Origin: REEB95 sp035934995
Lineage (GTDB): Bacteria; Pseudomonadota; Alphaproteobacteria; ATCC43930; CGMCC-115725
Reading direction: 5' to 3'
DNA: 64,000 nucleotides
NCBI GenBank assembly: GCA_035934995.1
Contig: DASYXI010000031.1
Coordinates: 1-64,000 of the forward strand
The first letter of the stretch is position 1; each line of letters begins with the position of its first letter. Position numbers and translations under genes: made by a program. Below, piece by piece: positions 1 through 7,583 of the stretch. The notes under the pieces were generated by a model. It searched no databases and was not told the DNA's origin. It saw nothing but the letters and a program-made list of their open reading frames with translations.

Positions 1-99
1 GGGAATTTTCCGCAGGCCTTTTCGCACGTCGGCCTGATCAATACCGCGCACAATCTGAGTCTGCGCAAGGGACCTGCCGAACACCGTGCCGGCGGCTAA
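1..99 (+). CDS. GH15-family glucoamylase/trehalase-like hydrolase, C-terminal fragment
   Basis: Only the last 32 codons are inside the window, ending at TAA 97-99. The residues NFPQAFSHVGLINTAHNL are the characteristic closing segment of bacterial GH15 glucan hydrolases, an (alpha/alpha)6-barrel family that includes glucoamylases and trehalases. A hydrolase releasing glucose from trehalose or alpha-glucan fits the trehalose/glycogen block that follows. The stop overlaps the end of the convergent gene at 96-530 by a few bases. Substrate cannot be decided from this fragment. Confidence 0.72.
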   Translation, partial: GNFPQAFSHVGLINTAHNLSLRKGPAEHRAGG

Positions 100-530
100 C
101 CCTTCCGGCTGGTCTTGCGGGATTTTTCGGCGCTGACCGCGCCGCCCAGCGCCGCGAGCGCGAGCAGAAGCCACTTATGTTCGTGGATCAGCGGCGCGAA
201 ATCGCCCGTCTCGATCGCCGCGGCGAGCGTTTCGGTCCCGCTTTGCAACCCGCCGCGGCTGCGCGCGAGCCAATACCCGCAACCCGCCAGCGCCGCCGCA
301 ACGAGCGCCAGAACGCCAGCGCAGATCAGCGGCGCGCCCCACGGCCCGACGAGCGGCAACAGCCCAATCCAGAGCGCGGCCAGGGCGCAACCGACACTGG
401 CTGCAATCATCATGGACGTCAGCGTCAGCAGCAACGCGGCAACGGCGAAACGCGGCGCCCGCTTGCGGGCACGCGAGAGAGCTGTGATCTCGGCGAGGAC
501 GGTCAACGCAAGTTTGACGATGCCGCCCAT
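96..530 (-). CDS. small membrane protein, YqjE/holin-superfamily-like
   Basis: This 144-aa protein has two strongly hydrophobic stretches (about residues 28-55 and 62-88) and a third short one near 120-133, with a basic tail (EKSRKTSRKG). It follows a DUF883/YqjD-type gene by 13 bases on the same strand. That arrangement matches the YqjD-YqjE pairs of membrane-associated stress proteins, where the second gene encodes a holin-superfamily III-like membrane protein. Assignment rests on topology and context, not on a catalytic motif. It probably sits in the inner membrane. Confidence 0.55.
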   Translation of the reverse strand: MGGIVKLALTVLAEITALSRARKRAPRFAVAALLLTLTSMMIAASVGCALAALWIGLLPLVGPWGAPLICAGVLALVAAALAGCGYWLARSRGGLQSGTETLAAAIETGDFAPLIHEHKWLLLALAALGGAVSAEKSRKTSRKG

Positions 531-543
531 CCGCGTCTGTGGC

Positions 544-846
544 CTAGCGGAGAACCATTCGGCCGCCGATGAAGCCGAGGCCGAAGGCGATCAGCAAAGT
601 CGTCAGCGGCCGTTCCTCGACTTGGCGGGCGAGCGCGTCAGCACCGCGCTCGCCTTCGGTGAGCGCACGGTTGTAGAGCCGCCGCGCTTCATCGGACATG
701 TCCTCGACCTGGCCCGCGATGTTATGCAGCGCACCTGATTTCACATGTTCCATCAAGCGCGCGAGATCCTTGCGCAACGTGTCGATGTCGTCGCGGACGG
801 CGTCGAGGTCCGCGCCATTGGTCCGGGCTTTCACGGTATCGCTCAT
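544..846 (-). CDS. DUF883 / ElaB-YqjD-like membrane-anchored protein
   Basis: This 100-aa protein has a charged helical N-terminal part (about residues 10-75, likely coiled coil) and one C-terminal membrane segment, RPLTTLLIAFGLGFIGGR. That is the layout of the ElaB/YqjD/DUF883 family, which in E. coli anchors ribosomes to the membrane in stationary phase. I chose ATG at 846 over a longer upstream reading because AGGAGT lies a few bases ahead of it and the upstream extension is arginine-rich and not family-like. It sits between the sugar kinase gene and the YqjE-like gene. A role in stress or stationary phase is inferred from the family. Confidence 0.78.
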   Translation of the reverse strand: MSDTVKARTNGADLDAVRDDIDTLRKDLARLMEHVKSGALHNIAGQVEDMSDEARRLYNRALTEGERGADALARQVEERPLTTLLIAFGLGFIGGRMVLR

Positions 847-952
847 TGTCACTCCTACTGTCACACAACCCCCGATTAATGCCCGCGCCGCGAAGCATGA
901 CCGAATCGGCGAAAAACTCAAGGCCGCGAACGACCCGTGTCCAGGCCCTTTT

Positions 953-1765
953 CTAGCGACGCAACCGCGGCTTGCGTCGCGGCGGCGCAAAGATCGGGTC
1001 AAGCGCCGCATCCCACAAATGCACGCCGCCGATCATGCCGTCGGCGTTCGGCGTAACCTTTACGTCGCGCGGTAGATCGAAATCGATCAGGCGCGTATTG
1101 CCGCCGCCGAGATAAAGCCGATCGAAGTTCACCAGCGTGCGCACGATGCTAATCGTCTTGCGTAGCCGGCGGTTCCACGTGTGCACGCCTTTCTTGTCGG
1201 CCGCCGCGTTGCCCAGATATTGGTCGTAGGTCTTGCCCTTGAGCAGCGGATGCTGACCGAGCTCGAGGTGTGGCAGCAGACGCCCGTCCTGAAACAGCGA
1301 CGATCCGATTCCGGTACCGAGCGTCAGCACGCATTCGAGGCCGCGGCCTTCGATGGCGCCGAGGCCCTGAACGTCGGCGTCGTTGAGCACGCGCGCGGGC
1401 TTCCGCAGCCGGCGCGTCAACGCGCGGTCGAGCTGAAATCCCGCCCAGCGTTCAGTGCCGAGATTGGGTGCGGTGAAAACGCGGCCGCGGCGAACAAAGC
1501 CAGGAAAACCTACCGATATGCGATCGAATTTCGGCAACACGCGCGCCAAGCTGTCGACGGCGCGCAGCAGCGCTTGCGGGGTCGCCGGCTGCGGCGTCCG
1601 CACGCGCACCGGCGCGGCGATCATCGAGCCGTTACGATCGAGGACCGAAGCTTTGACGTGCGAGCCGCCGACATCGACCGCCAAGGTGAACGGCGGCGCC
1701 GCGCGTTCGATGGCGACGGGATGCGGCAGTGATTCCGTTTCGGACGTCAGGGCGCGATCTGTCAT
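953..1765 (-). CDS. ppgK: ROK-family kinase, polyphosphate glucokinase-like
   Basis: This 270-aa ROK-family sugar kinase has the phosphate-binding motif AVDVGGSHVKASV near residue 30. It has a catalytic region LNDADVQGLG, and LTLGTGIGSSLF for nucleotide or polyphosphate binding. The segment ELGQHPLLKGKTYDQYLGNA followed by NFDRLYLGGGN is typical of polyphosphate glucokinases. Expected reaction: glucose plus polyphosphate (or ATP) gives glucose 6-phosphate. Its start overlaps the stop of pgl (ATGA), so it is the fourth gene of gnd-zwf-pgl-kinase and would supply G6P to the oxidative pentose phosphate branch. A plain ATP glucokinase of the ROK family is the alternative. Confidence 0.78.
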   Translation of the reverse strand: MTDRALTSETESLPHPVAIERAAPPFTLAVDVGGSHVKASVLDRNGSMIAAPVRVRTPQPATPQALLRAVDSLARVLPKFDRISVGFPGFVRRGRVFTAPNLGTERWAGFQLDRALTRRLRKPARVLNDADVQGLGAIEGRGLECVLTLGTGIGSSLFQDGRLLPHLELGQHPLLKGKTYDQYLGNAAADKKGVHTWNRRLRKTISIVRTLVNFDRLYLGGGNTRLIDFDLPRDVKVTPNADGMIGGVHLWDAALDPIFAPPRRKPRLRR

Positions 1766-2502
1766 GGTGCGGCGTCACGATCGAGAAACCACGTGATGGT
1801 GCCGACCGGCCGGATATGGGCAGCGGGCAGATCCTCGCCATGTGCCAGCCGTTGCAGGATCGGCCGCTTGGCCGGGCCGGTCGCGAGAAAAGCAACCGCC
1901 GCACTGCAGTTAAGGGTGGGATAGGTCAGGGTGACGCGCGCTTCGGGCTTCGCCTCGGGCACGCCCGCGGTCCAATGCACACGTTCGGCAAGCGCGGCGA
2001 CGCCGGGAAAAAGCGAAGCCGTATGTCCGTCTTCGCCGAGGCCGAGAAGTGTCGCCACGAACAGCGGCCGGCCGGGCGCGAACGCATCGGCGCCATAGAA
2101 CCCCTTGAGTTCGTCCTCATACGTCGCCGCGCCGCGTGCCGGTCCGTCGGCGGCCGCGATAGGGTGGATATATGCAGGCGGAATCGGAACATGGTCCAAC
2201 AACGCGGCGCGAACCATCGCGAAATTGCTGCGTGGACGGTCGGGCGGCACGCAGCGCTCGTCGCCCCAGAACCAATGGACGCGATCCCAGGGGAAGCAAT
2301 CGCGATAGGGCGGCTTGGCCAGCAAGGCATAAACCGGCCGCGGGGTGTTACCGCCCGACAGGCAGACGGCGACGCGTCCGGGCGTGTCGAGGACGCGATT
2401 GAGCAGCCAGGCAGCGGCGCTGCGCGCCAGAATTTCCGCATTGGCCAGGACGACGCGCCGGCCAGGCAGGGAGCGCGGCGCCCGCGCAGCCGCCGCGGTC
2501 AT
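1762..2502 (-). CDS. pgl: 6-phosphogluconolactonase
   Basis: This 246-aa enzyme of the glucosamine-6-phosphate isomerase/6-phosphogluconolactonase fold hydrolyses 6-phosphoglucono-1,5-lactone to 6-phosphogluconate. Visible family motifs are VAVCLSGGNTPRPVYALL (phosphate-binding loop), VHWFWGDERCVP, and LLGLGEDGHTASLFPG with the catalytic His-containing loop. A longer reading upstream runs antiparallel through zwf and is only a shadow. ATG at 2502 overlaps the zwf stop as ATGA. Length is normal for the family. It is translationally coupled to zwf before it and the ROK kinase after it. Confidence 0.93.
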   Translation of the reverse strand: MTAAAARAPRSLPGRRVVLANAEILARSAAAWLLNRVLDTPGRVAVCLSGGNTPRPVYALLAKPPYRDCFPWDRVHWFWGDERCVPPDRPRSNFAMVRAALLDHVPIPPAYIHPIAAADGPARGAATYEDELKGFYGADAFAPGRPLFVATLLGLGEDGHTASLFPGVAALAERVHWTAGVPEAKPEARVTLTYPTLNCSAAVAFLATGPAKRPILQRLAHGEDLPAAHIRPVGTITWFLDRDAAP

Positions 2503-4025
2503 CGCGGACCGCCGGCGGCGATCGACCGCCACTGGCGATGGTCGCGCGCCAGCAACGCGTCGGCGGCGTGCGGGCCGTCGCTGCCGGCGGCGTAGAAATC
2601 GAGGCCGTTGGCGCGATCGCGATGCCAGCAATCGAGAAACGGCTGGACGACGCGCCAAGCGGCCTCGACGTCGTCGGCGTGCTGAAACAGCGTTTGGTCG
2701 CCGATCATGCAATCGTAAATCAGCGTCTCGTAACCGTTCTCGGGCGCGACGGCGAAATAGTCCTTGTATTTGAACTCCATGCCGACGCCATGCAGCCGAA
2801 TTTGCGGCCCCGGCATCTTGGCGTTGAACTGAATGAGAATGTCCTCGTCGGGCGCGATGCCGATGACGACGAAATTCTGCGCCAAGCTTTCGACCGGCGT
2901 GCCGCGGAATATCGCAAACGGCGCTTCCTTGAATTTGATCGCGATCTCGGTCCGCCGCGCCTTGAGCGCCTTGCCGGTGCGCAGATAGAACGGCACGCCA
3001 GCCCAACGCCACGTATCGATCAGGAGCTTGAGCGCGACGTAAGTCTCGGTCGTGCTGCCGCGGGCCACATCGGTGGTCTGGCGATAGGCCGTAACCGCCT
3101 TGCGGCCGATCTTCCCGGCGCGGTACTGCGCGCGCACGCCACAAGCAAACGCGGTGGCGTGATCGTAGGCATGCATCGCCTGAAGCACTTTGGTTTTTTC
3201 GGCGCGCACCGCTGCGGCGGAAAAGCCCGCGGGCGGCTCCATGGCAATCAGCGACAGCAGTTGAAACAGATGATTCGGCACCATGTCACGCAGCGCGCCG
3301 GTCGCGTCGTAAAATCGTCCACGCCGGCCGACATCGACGGTTTCGGCAACCGTGATTTGAACATGGTCGATGCGGTCGCGGTTCCACAGCGATTCAAATA
3401 GATTGTTGGCGAAGCGCAGCGCCAGGATGTTCTGCACGGTCTCTTTGCCGAGGAAGTGATCGATCCGGTAAACCTGCTCTTCGGCGAAGACGGCAAGAAT
3501 CCGCTTGTTAAGCGCGCGCGCCGATTCAAGGTCGGTGCCGAACGGCTTTTCGACCACGAGCCGCGACCAGGCGCCGCGCGCCGGGTGCGCGAATCCTGCC
3601 TTACCAAGCTGCTCGGCCAAAAGCGCGAAGACGTTTGGCGGCGTTGCCATGTAGAAGAGGGTGTTGCCGTGCGTTGCGTGCCGCCGCTGGCGCAATGCCG
3701 CGTTCAGCCGCTTGAACGTCGCGGCATCGTCGAAATCCCCGGCAATATAAGACAGGCGTCGAAGCAGCCATGCGCGCGTCGCCGCGGCCGGCACGACGCC
3801 CGTAAACTTGCTCAGCCCGTCGCTGATATGGTTGCGGAACTGCGCGTCGTTCATCGGCGACCGTGCCACGCCGATGACCGTGAAGCCGTCGGGCAACAGC
3901 TTGGCGGCAGCAAGGTGATACAGCGCAGGCATCAGCAGCCGCTGCGTCATGTCGCCTGACGCGCCGAAGACCACGAGCGTACAGGGATCGGCCCGACGCG
4001 GCCGGTCGCGGGTTGCGGCTGCCAT
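2499..4025 (-). CDS. zwf: glucose-6-phosphate 1-dehydrogenase
   Basis: This 508-aa enzyme oxidises glucose 6-phosphate to 6-phosphogluconolactone with reduction of NADP+ or NAD+, the entry to the oxidative pentose phosphate pathway. The N-terminal Rossmann motif is VVFGASGDMTQRLL, the substrate site is YRIDHFLGKE, and the C-terminal domain carries RTGKAL and DYFAVAPENGYETL, all as in the family. Length is standard. It overlaps gnd by one base (TGATG) and pgl by an ATGA, so the oxidative branch genes gnd, zwf and pgl form one transcription unit. NADPH produced here would support stress defence. Confidence 0.96.
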   Translation of the reverse strand: MAAATRDRPRRADPCTLVVFGASGDMTQRLLMPALYHLAAAKLLPDGFTVIGVARSPMNDAQFRNHISDGLSKFTGVVPAAATRAWLLRRLSYIAGDFDDAATFKRLNAALRQRRHATHGNTLFYMATPPNVFALLAEQLGKAGFAHPARGAWSRLVVEKPFGTDLESARALNKRILAVFAEEQVYRIDHFLGKETVQNILALRFANNLFESLWNRDRIDHVQITVAETVDVGRRGRFYDATGALRDMVPNHLFQLLSLIAMEPPAGFSAAAVRAEKTKVLQAMHAYDHATAFACGVRAQYRAGKIGRKAVTAYRQTTDVARGSTTETYVALKLLIDTWRWAGVPFYLRTGKALKARRTEIAIKFKEAPFAIFRGTPVESLAQNFVVIGIAPDEDILIQFNAKMPGPQIRLHGVGMEFKYKDYFAVAPENGYETLIYDCMIGDQTLFQHADDVEAAWRVVQPFLDCWHRDRANGLDFYAAGSDGPHAADALLARDHRQWRSIAAGGPR

Positions 4026-5011
4026 CAGCCTTTATCCGGGTGTTCGATGTGACCGCCGAAGCCTTTGCGCATGGCCGACAGCAGCTTCTCCGCGAAGCTC
4101 GCCTTTTCGCGTGAGCGGAAGCGAGTGTAGAGCGCGGCCGACAAGACCTCGGCCGGGACCGCCGCCGCCAGGGCCGCCGCGATCGTCCAGCGACCTTCGC
4201 CCGAATCCTCGACGTAGCCGCTGTAGTTCTGCAACACGGGGTCCTCGGCCAGCGCCGTTGCCGTCAGATCGAGCAGCCACGACGAAATCACGCTGCCGCG
4301 GCGCCAAACCTCGGCGATGTCGGCGACGTTGAGATCGAACCGCTGATCCGCCGGCAGATCGGTGCGGTTGGCATTGCGCAGGATATCGAACCCTTCAGCA
4401 TAGGCCTGCATCAAGCCGTACTCGATGCCGTTGTGGATCATCTTGACGAAACGACCGGCGCCGGGCGGGCCGGCGTGGAGATAGCCTTGTTCGGTCCGCG
4501 GGTCGCGCCCGTCGCGGTGCGGCGTCGGCGGAATGTCGCCGCGGCCCGGCGCCAGTGCCGCGAAGATCGGATCGAGCCGTTCGACCACGTCCTTGGTGCC
4601 GCCGATCATCAGGCAATAGCCGCGCTCCAGACCCCAGATGCCGCCGCTGGTGCCGGCGTCGACATAATGGATGTTCTTTTCCGCCAGTGTCTTGGCGCGG
4701 CGAACGTCGTCCTGCCAGAAGGAATTGCCGCCGTCGATGATCGTATCGCCGGCGGCGAGCAACGTGCCGAGTTCGGTCACGGTTTGCTCGGTGATTTCGC
4801 CGGCCGGCAGCATCACCCAGACGGCGCGCGGCGCTTGCAGCCGACGAACCAAATCGGGCAAGCCGCCCGATCCGGCGGCGCCTTTTTGCTTGGCAAGCGC
4901 AGCGATCGCACCGGGCGAACGATCGTAGATGACACATTCGTGTCCACGCGCCGTGAGGCGCCGCACGATGTTGCCGCCCATGCGGCCCAGACCGACGACT
5001 CCCAATTGCAT
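4025..5011 (-). CDS. gnd: 6-phosphogluconate dehydrogenase, decarboxylating (short YqeC/GndA-type)
   Basis: This 328-aa protein carries out oxidative decarboxylation of 6-phosphogluconate to ribulose 5-phosphate. The N-terminal nucleotide site is LGVVGLGRMGGNIVRRL. Further motifs are DGGNSFWQDD, VDAGTSGGIWGLERGYCLMI (substrate loop) and GRFVKMIHNGIEYGLMQAYAEG with the catalytic Lys-x-x-His-Asn-Gly. The length of about 330 aa, rather than 470, marks the short homotetrameric class, often NAD-dependent. It is the first gene of the gnd-zwf-pgl-ppgK unit. The 269-base gap upstream to the divergent sigma gene must hold its promoter. Confidence 0.94.
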   Translation of the reverse strand: MQLGVVGLGRMGGNIVRRLTARGHECVIYDRSPGAIAALAKQKGAAGSGGLPDLVRRLQAPRAVWVMLPAGEITEQTVTELGTLLAAGDTIIDGGNSFWQDDVRRAKTLAEKNIHYVDAGTSGGIWGLERGYCLMIGGTKDVVERLDPIFAALAPGRGDIPPTPHRDGRDPRTEQGYLHAGPPGAGRFVKMIHNGIEYGLMQAYAEGFDILRNANRTDLPADQRFDLNVADIAEVWRRGSVISSWLLDLTATALAEDPVLQNYSGYVEDSGEGRWTIAAALAAAVPAEVLSAALYTRFRSREKASFAEKLLSAMRKGFGGHIEHPDKG

Positions 5012-5280
5012 TGTTTTTCCGCTGGTTAAGTTTGGCCGCGGGTGCGGGTTTCGGTAGCCAACAGCTTATGGCAGGTCGCGCCGCTTCATCCAGGCTTGTG
5101 TTCTCGCGGTCGCCGATTGTGGCGAAACCGTGATGCACCGAAACGGGCGCCATCAGTGTGATTAACACGTGATATCAGGGCAACCCCGATTGCTGTTCGA
5201 GCGATTTCTTCGCACCTTGAACGCCATGCACGACACAAAGGCGCGCGTCGACCGAGGTGCTCAACAACAAGGAGCAAGAA

Positions 5281-5856
5281 ATGGCTGAACGGCTCACCGA
5301 CGACATCGTTCCGTTTCTGCCGCATCTTCGCGCATTTGCCCGAATGCTTGCGCAGGATCGGACGCTCGCCGACGACCTCGTGCAGGAGACCGTTCTGCGC
5401 GCTTTGAGTCATGCGCACCAATTTCAGCCTGGAACCAATCTCAAGGCGTGGCTGACCACGATCCTGCGCAACGCCTATTTCACGGAAAAACGCAGCCAGG
5501 GGCGCATCGCCCCAATCGACGTCGAAGCCGTACGCGATTCGTCGGCGGTGAACGGCGGTCAGGAATGGCACCTGCGCATGCGCGATTTCGAAGGCGCCTT
5601 CAGCACACTGTCGCCGGTCCAGCGCGAGGCGCTCGTGCTCGTCGGCGCGAGCGGCTTTTCCTACGAGCAGGCGGCCGCGATGGCCCACTGTGCGGTCGGC
5701 ACGATGAAGAGCCGCGTATCGCGGGCGCGTTTGCAGTTGCAAACCTTGCTCGACGGCCCCGACGGCGCGCGCGTCCCGAGTTTGAGCTGGAATCGTGCGC
5801 TGCATCTGCGCGATTGGGAGCATCTGACGGCAGACCACGAGTCGCGCGCATCATAA
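5281..5856 (+). CDS. ECF sigma factor, EcfG-like (general stress response)
   Basis: This 191-aa sigma-70 family factor has region 2 (PHLRAFARMLAQDRTLADDL through AWLTTILRNAYFTEKR) and region 4 (LSPVQREALVLVGASGFSYE and GTMKSRVSRARLQLQTLL). The GASGFSYEQAA and AVGTMKSRVSRAR wording is that of EcfG/SigT-type general stress sigma factors of Alphaproteobacteria. I placed the start at ATG 5281, six bases after AAGGAG; a GTG at 5257 would put that ribosome site inside the gene. No phyR, nepR or histidine kinase is adjacent, which is not the commonest EcfG layout, so a second non-canonical EcfG paralogue is possible. The EcfG-type promoter before otsA fits a shared regulon. Confidence 0.82.
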   Translation: MAERLTDDIVPFLPHLRAFARMLAQDRTLADDLVQETVLRALSHAHQFQPGTNLKAWLTTILRNAYFTEKRSQGRIAPIDVEAVRDSSAVNGGQEWHLRMRDFEGAFSTLSPVQREALVLVGASGFSYEQAAAMAHCAVGTMKSRVSRARLQLQTLLDGPDGARVPSLSWNRALHLRDWEHLTADHESRAS

Positions 5857-5951
5857 ATTCGGCGCGGCGGTTGCGTCGAATCGCCATCGTCCCGTAATAA
5901 TAACGAACTTGGATTGGGTGGCGCTCGGTCGCCGTAACGAATCGTGGTCTG

Positions 5952-7583
5952 ATGGTCTCGACTGTTCATCGCGAGTGGTGGCGGGGCGCGGTGATATACC
6001 AAGTCTACCTGCCAAGCTTCTTCGACACCGACGGCGACGGCTTCGGCGATCTCAAGGGGCTGCTCGAACGTCTGCCGCACATTGCGTCGCTTGGCGTCGA
6101 TGCGATCTGGATTTCGCCGTTCTATCGCTCGCCGATGCGGGATTTCGGCTACGACGTGGCCGATTACCGTTCGGTTGATCCCCGCTTCGGTACGCTTGCC
6201 GATTTCGATGCCGTCGTCGCGCGCGCCCACGCGCTCGGCTTGAAGATCATCATCGACCAAGTCTGGAGTCACACAGCCGGGGAGCACGCTTGGTTCGCGG
6301 AGAGCCGCGCGTCGCGCACCAATCCGAAGGCCGATTGGTATGTTTGGGCCGATCCGGCGTCCGACGGCGTGCCGCCGAACAATTGGCTATCGGTCTTCGG
6401 CGGCAGTGCCTGGTGTTGGGACGCGTCGCGTCGGCAGTATTATCTGCATCATTTTCTGACGTCGCAGCCCAAGCTCAATCTTCGGAACCCGGCCGTTCTC
6501 GACGCGCATTTCGCCAATGCGGAATTTTGGCTTGCGCGCGGCGTCGACGGTTTCCGGTTCGATGCCGTCGATTTCATGCTGCACGACGAGGCGCTCGGTT
6601 CCAATCCGGTTCGGCCGTTGCAGCCGGGCGCCGACCGGCCATGGAATCCGTTCCGCATGCAGCGGCACGTCCACGACATGACGCAGCCCGGCATCGCGTT
6701 GCTGATGAGCCGCATCCGCGAATTCGTGAACCGGTTTCCTGGCTGCACGACGATCGGCGAAATTTCGAGTGAGCCCGGCGCGTTCGATCGCATCGCCCGG
6801 CTGACCGGCGTGACGCGGCTGCACATGGCTTACACGCTGGGCGTGATGAAGGCGGCGTTTACGCCCGGAATTTTCCGCCAAGCGGTTGTCGATGCCGGGA
6901 CGCTCAATCACGCTGGCTGGCTCTGTTGGGCGTTCAGCAATCACGACGTCGAGCGCGCGGTGTCGCGTTGGAATCCTGCCGGCCGGGCGCCGGCTGCCTT
7001 TGCGCGATTGCAGATGGCAATGCTGCTCAGCTTGCAGGGCAGCGTCTGTCTCTATCAAGGCGAGGAGCTCGGACTGCCGAACAGTCCGGTGTCCGCGGCG
7101 GATATCCGCGATCCGTTCGGCCGTGCGTTCTATCCCGCCTATGTCGGCCGCGACGGTGCGCGGACGCCGATGCCATGGGCGGCTGACGCGCCGAACGCCG
7201 GTTTCTCGAACGGCAACCGCACGTGGTTGCCGGTCGATCCGGTGCATGCGGCGATGGCGGTCGATCGGCAGGAGGCCGACGGGAATTCGACGCTGGCCAC
7301 CTACCGGCGGATGATCGGCTATCGCCGCGCGCGTCCGTCACTCGCGCTTGGCGAGACCGAGTTGTTCGATTTGCCAGACCCGGTTGTCGGGTGGCGTTGC
7401 CGGCTCGACGGCGAAGCCACCATCGCGTTGTTCAACCTTTCGCCCCAGCCGGTGTCGGTGCCGGCGAACTGCTTGCCGCCCTTCGCGCCGGCAGATCTGC
7501 CGTTCGTCACGGCGCCGTCGACGGATGGCATCGTATTGCCGCCTTTCGGTCTAACGCTCGGCACGCAGGACGGCCACCGGTAG
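5952..7583 (+). CDS. GH13 alpha-glucosidase/alpha-amylase-family enzyme
   Basis: This 543-aa (beta/alpha)8 glycoside hydrolase of the oligo-1,6-glucosidase/alpha-glucosidase type opens with WWRGAVIYQVYLPSFFDTDG. The catalytic triad is visible: nucleophile Asp in GVDGFRFDAVDF, acid/base Glu in TTIGEIS, and transition-state Asp in FSNHDVERA. It ends with a small beta domain. Expected role: hydrolysis or transfer on short alpha-glucosides such as maltose, isomaltose or sucrose-type substrates. It runs convergently into treY, the two 3' ends overlapping by 33 bases. It follows the sigma gene by 95 bases on the same strand and might share its transcript. Exact substrate is not readable from motifs. 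Confidence 0.85.
   Translation: MVSTVHREWWRGAVIYQVYLPSFFDTDGDGFGDLKGLLERLPHIASLGVDAIWISPFYRSPMRDFGYDVADYRSVDPRFGTLADFDAVVARAHALGLKIIIDQVWSHTAGEHAWFAESRASRTNPKADWYVWADPASDGVPPNNWLSVFGGSAWCWDASRRQYYLHHFLTSQPKLNLRNPAVLDAHFANAEFWLARGVDGFRFDAVDFMLHDEALGSNPVRPLQPGADRPWNPFRMQRHVHDMTQPGIALLMSRIREFVNRFPGCTTIGEISSEPGAFDRIARLTGVTRLHMAYTLGVMKAAFTPGIFRQAVVDAGTLNHAGWLCWAFSNHDVERAVSRWNPAGRAPAAFARLQMAMLLSLQGSVCLYQGEELGLPNSPVSAADIRDPFGRAFYPAYVGRDGARTPMPWAADAPNAGFSNGNRTWLPVDPVHAAMAVDRQEADGNSTLATYRRMIGYRRARPSLALGETELFDLPDPVVGWRCRLDGEATIALFNLSPQPVSVPANCLPPFAPADLPFVTAPSTDGIVLPPFGLTLGTQDGHR

Noticed and set aside
2503..3144. Upstream extension of the pgl reading frame
   Set aside because: The extension lies inside zwf in another frame; the ATGA at 2499-2502 and family length support the shorter start.
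5012..5280. EcfG-type promoter for the sigma gene or gnd
   Set aside because: I looked for GGAAC-N16/17-CGTT on both strands of this gap and found no match.
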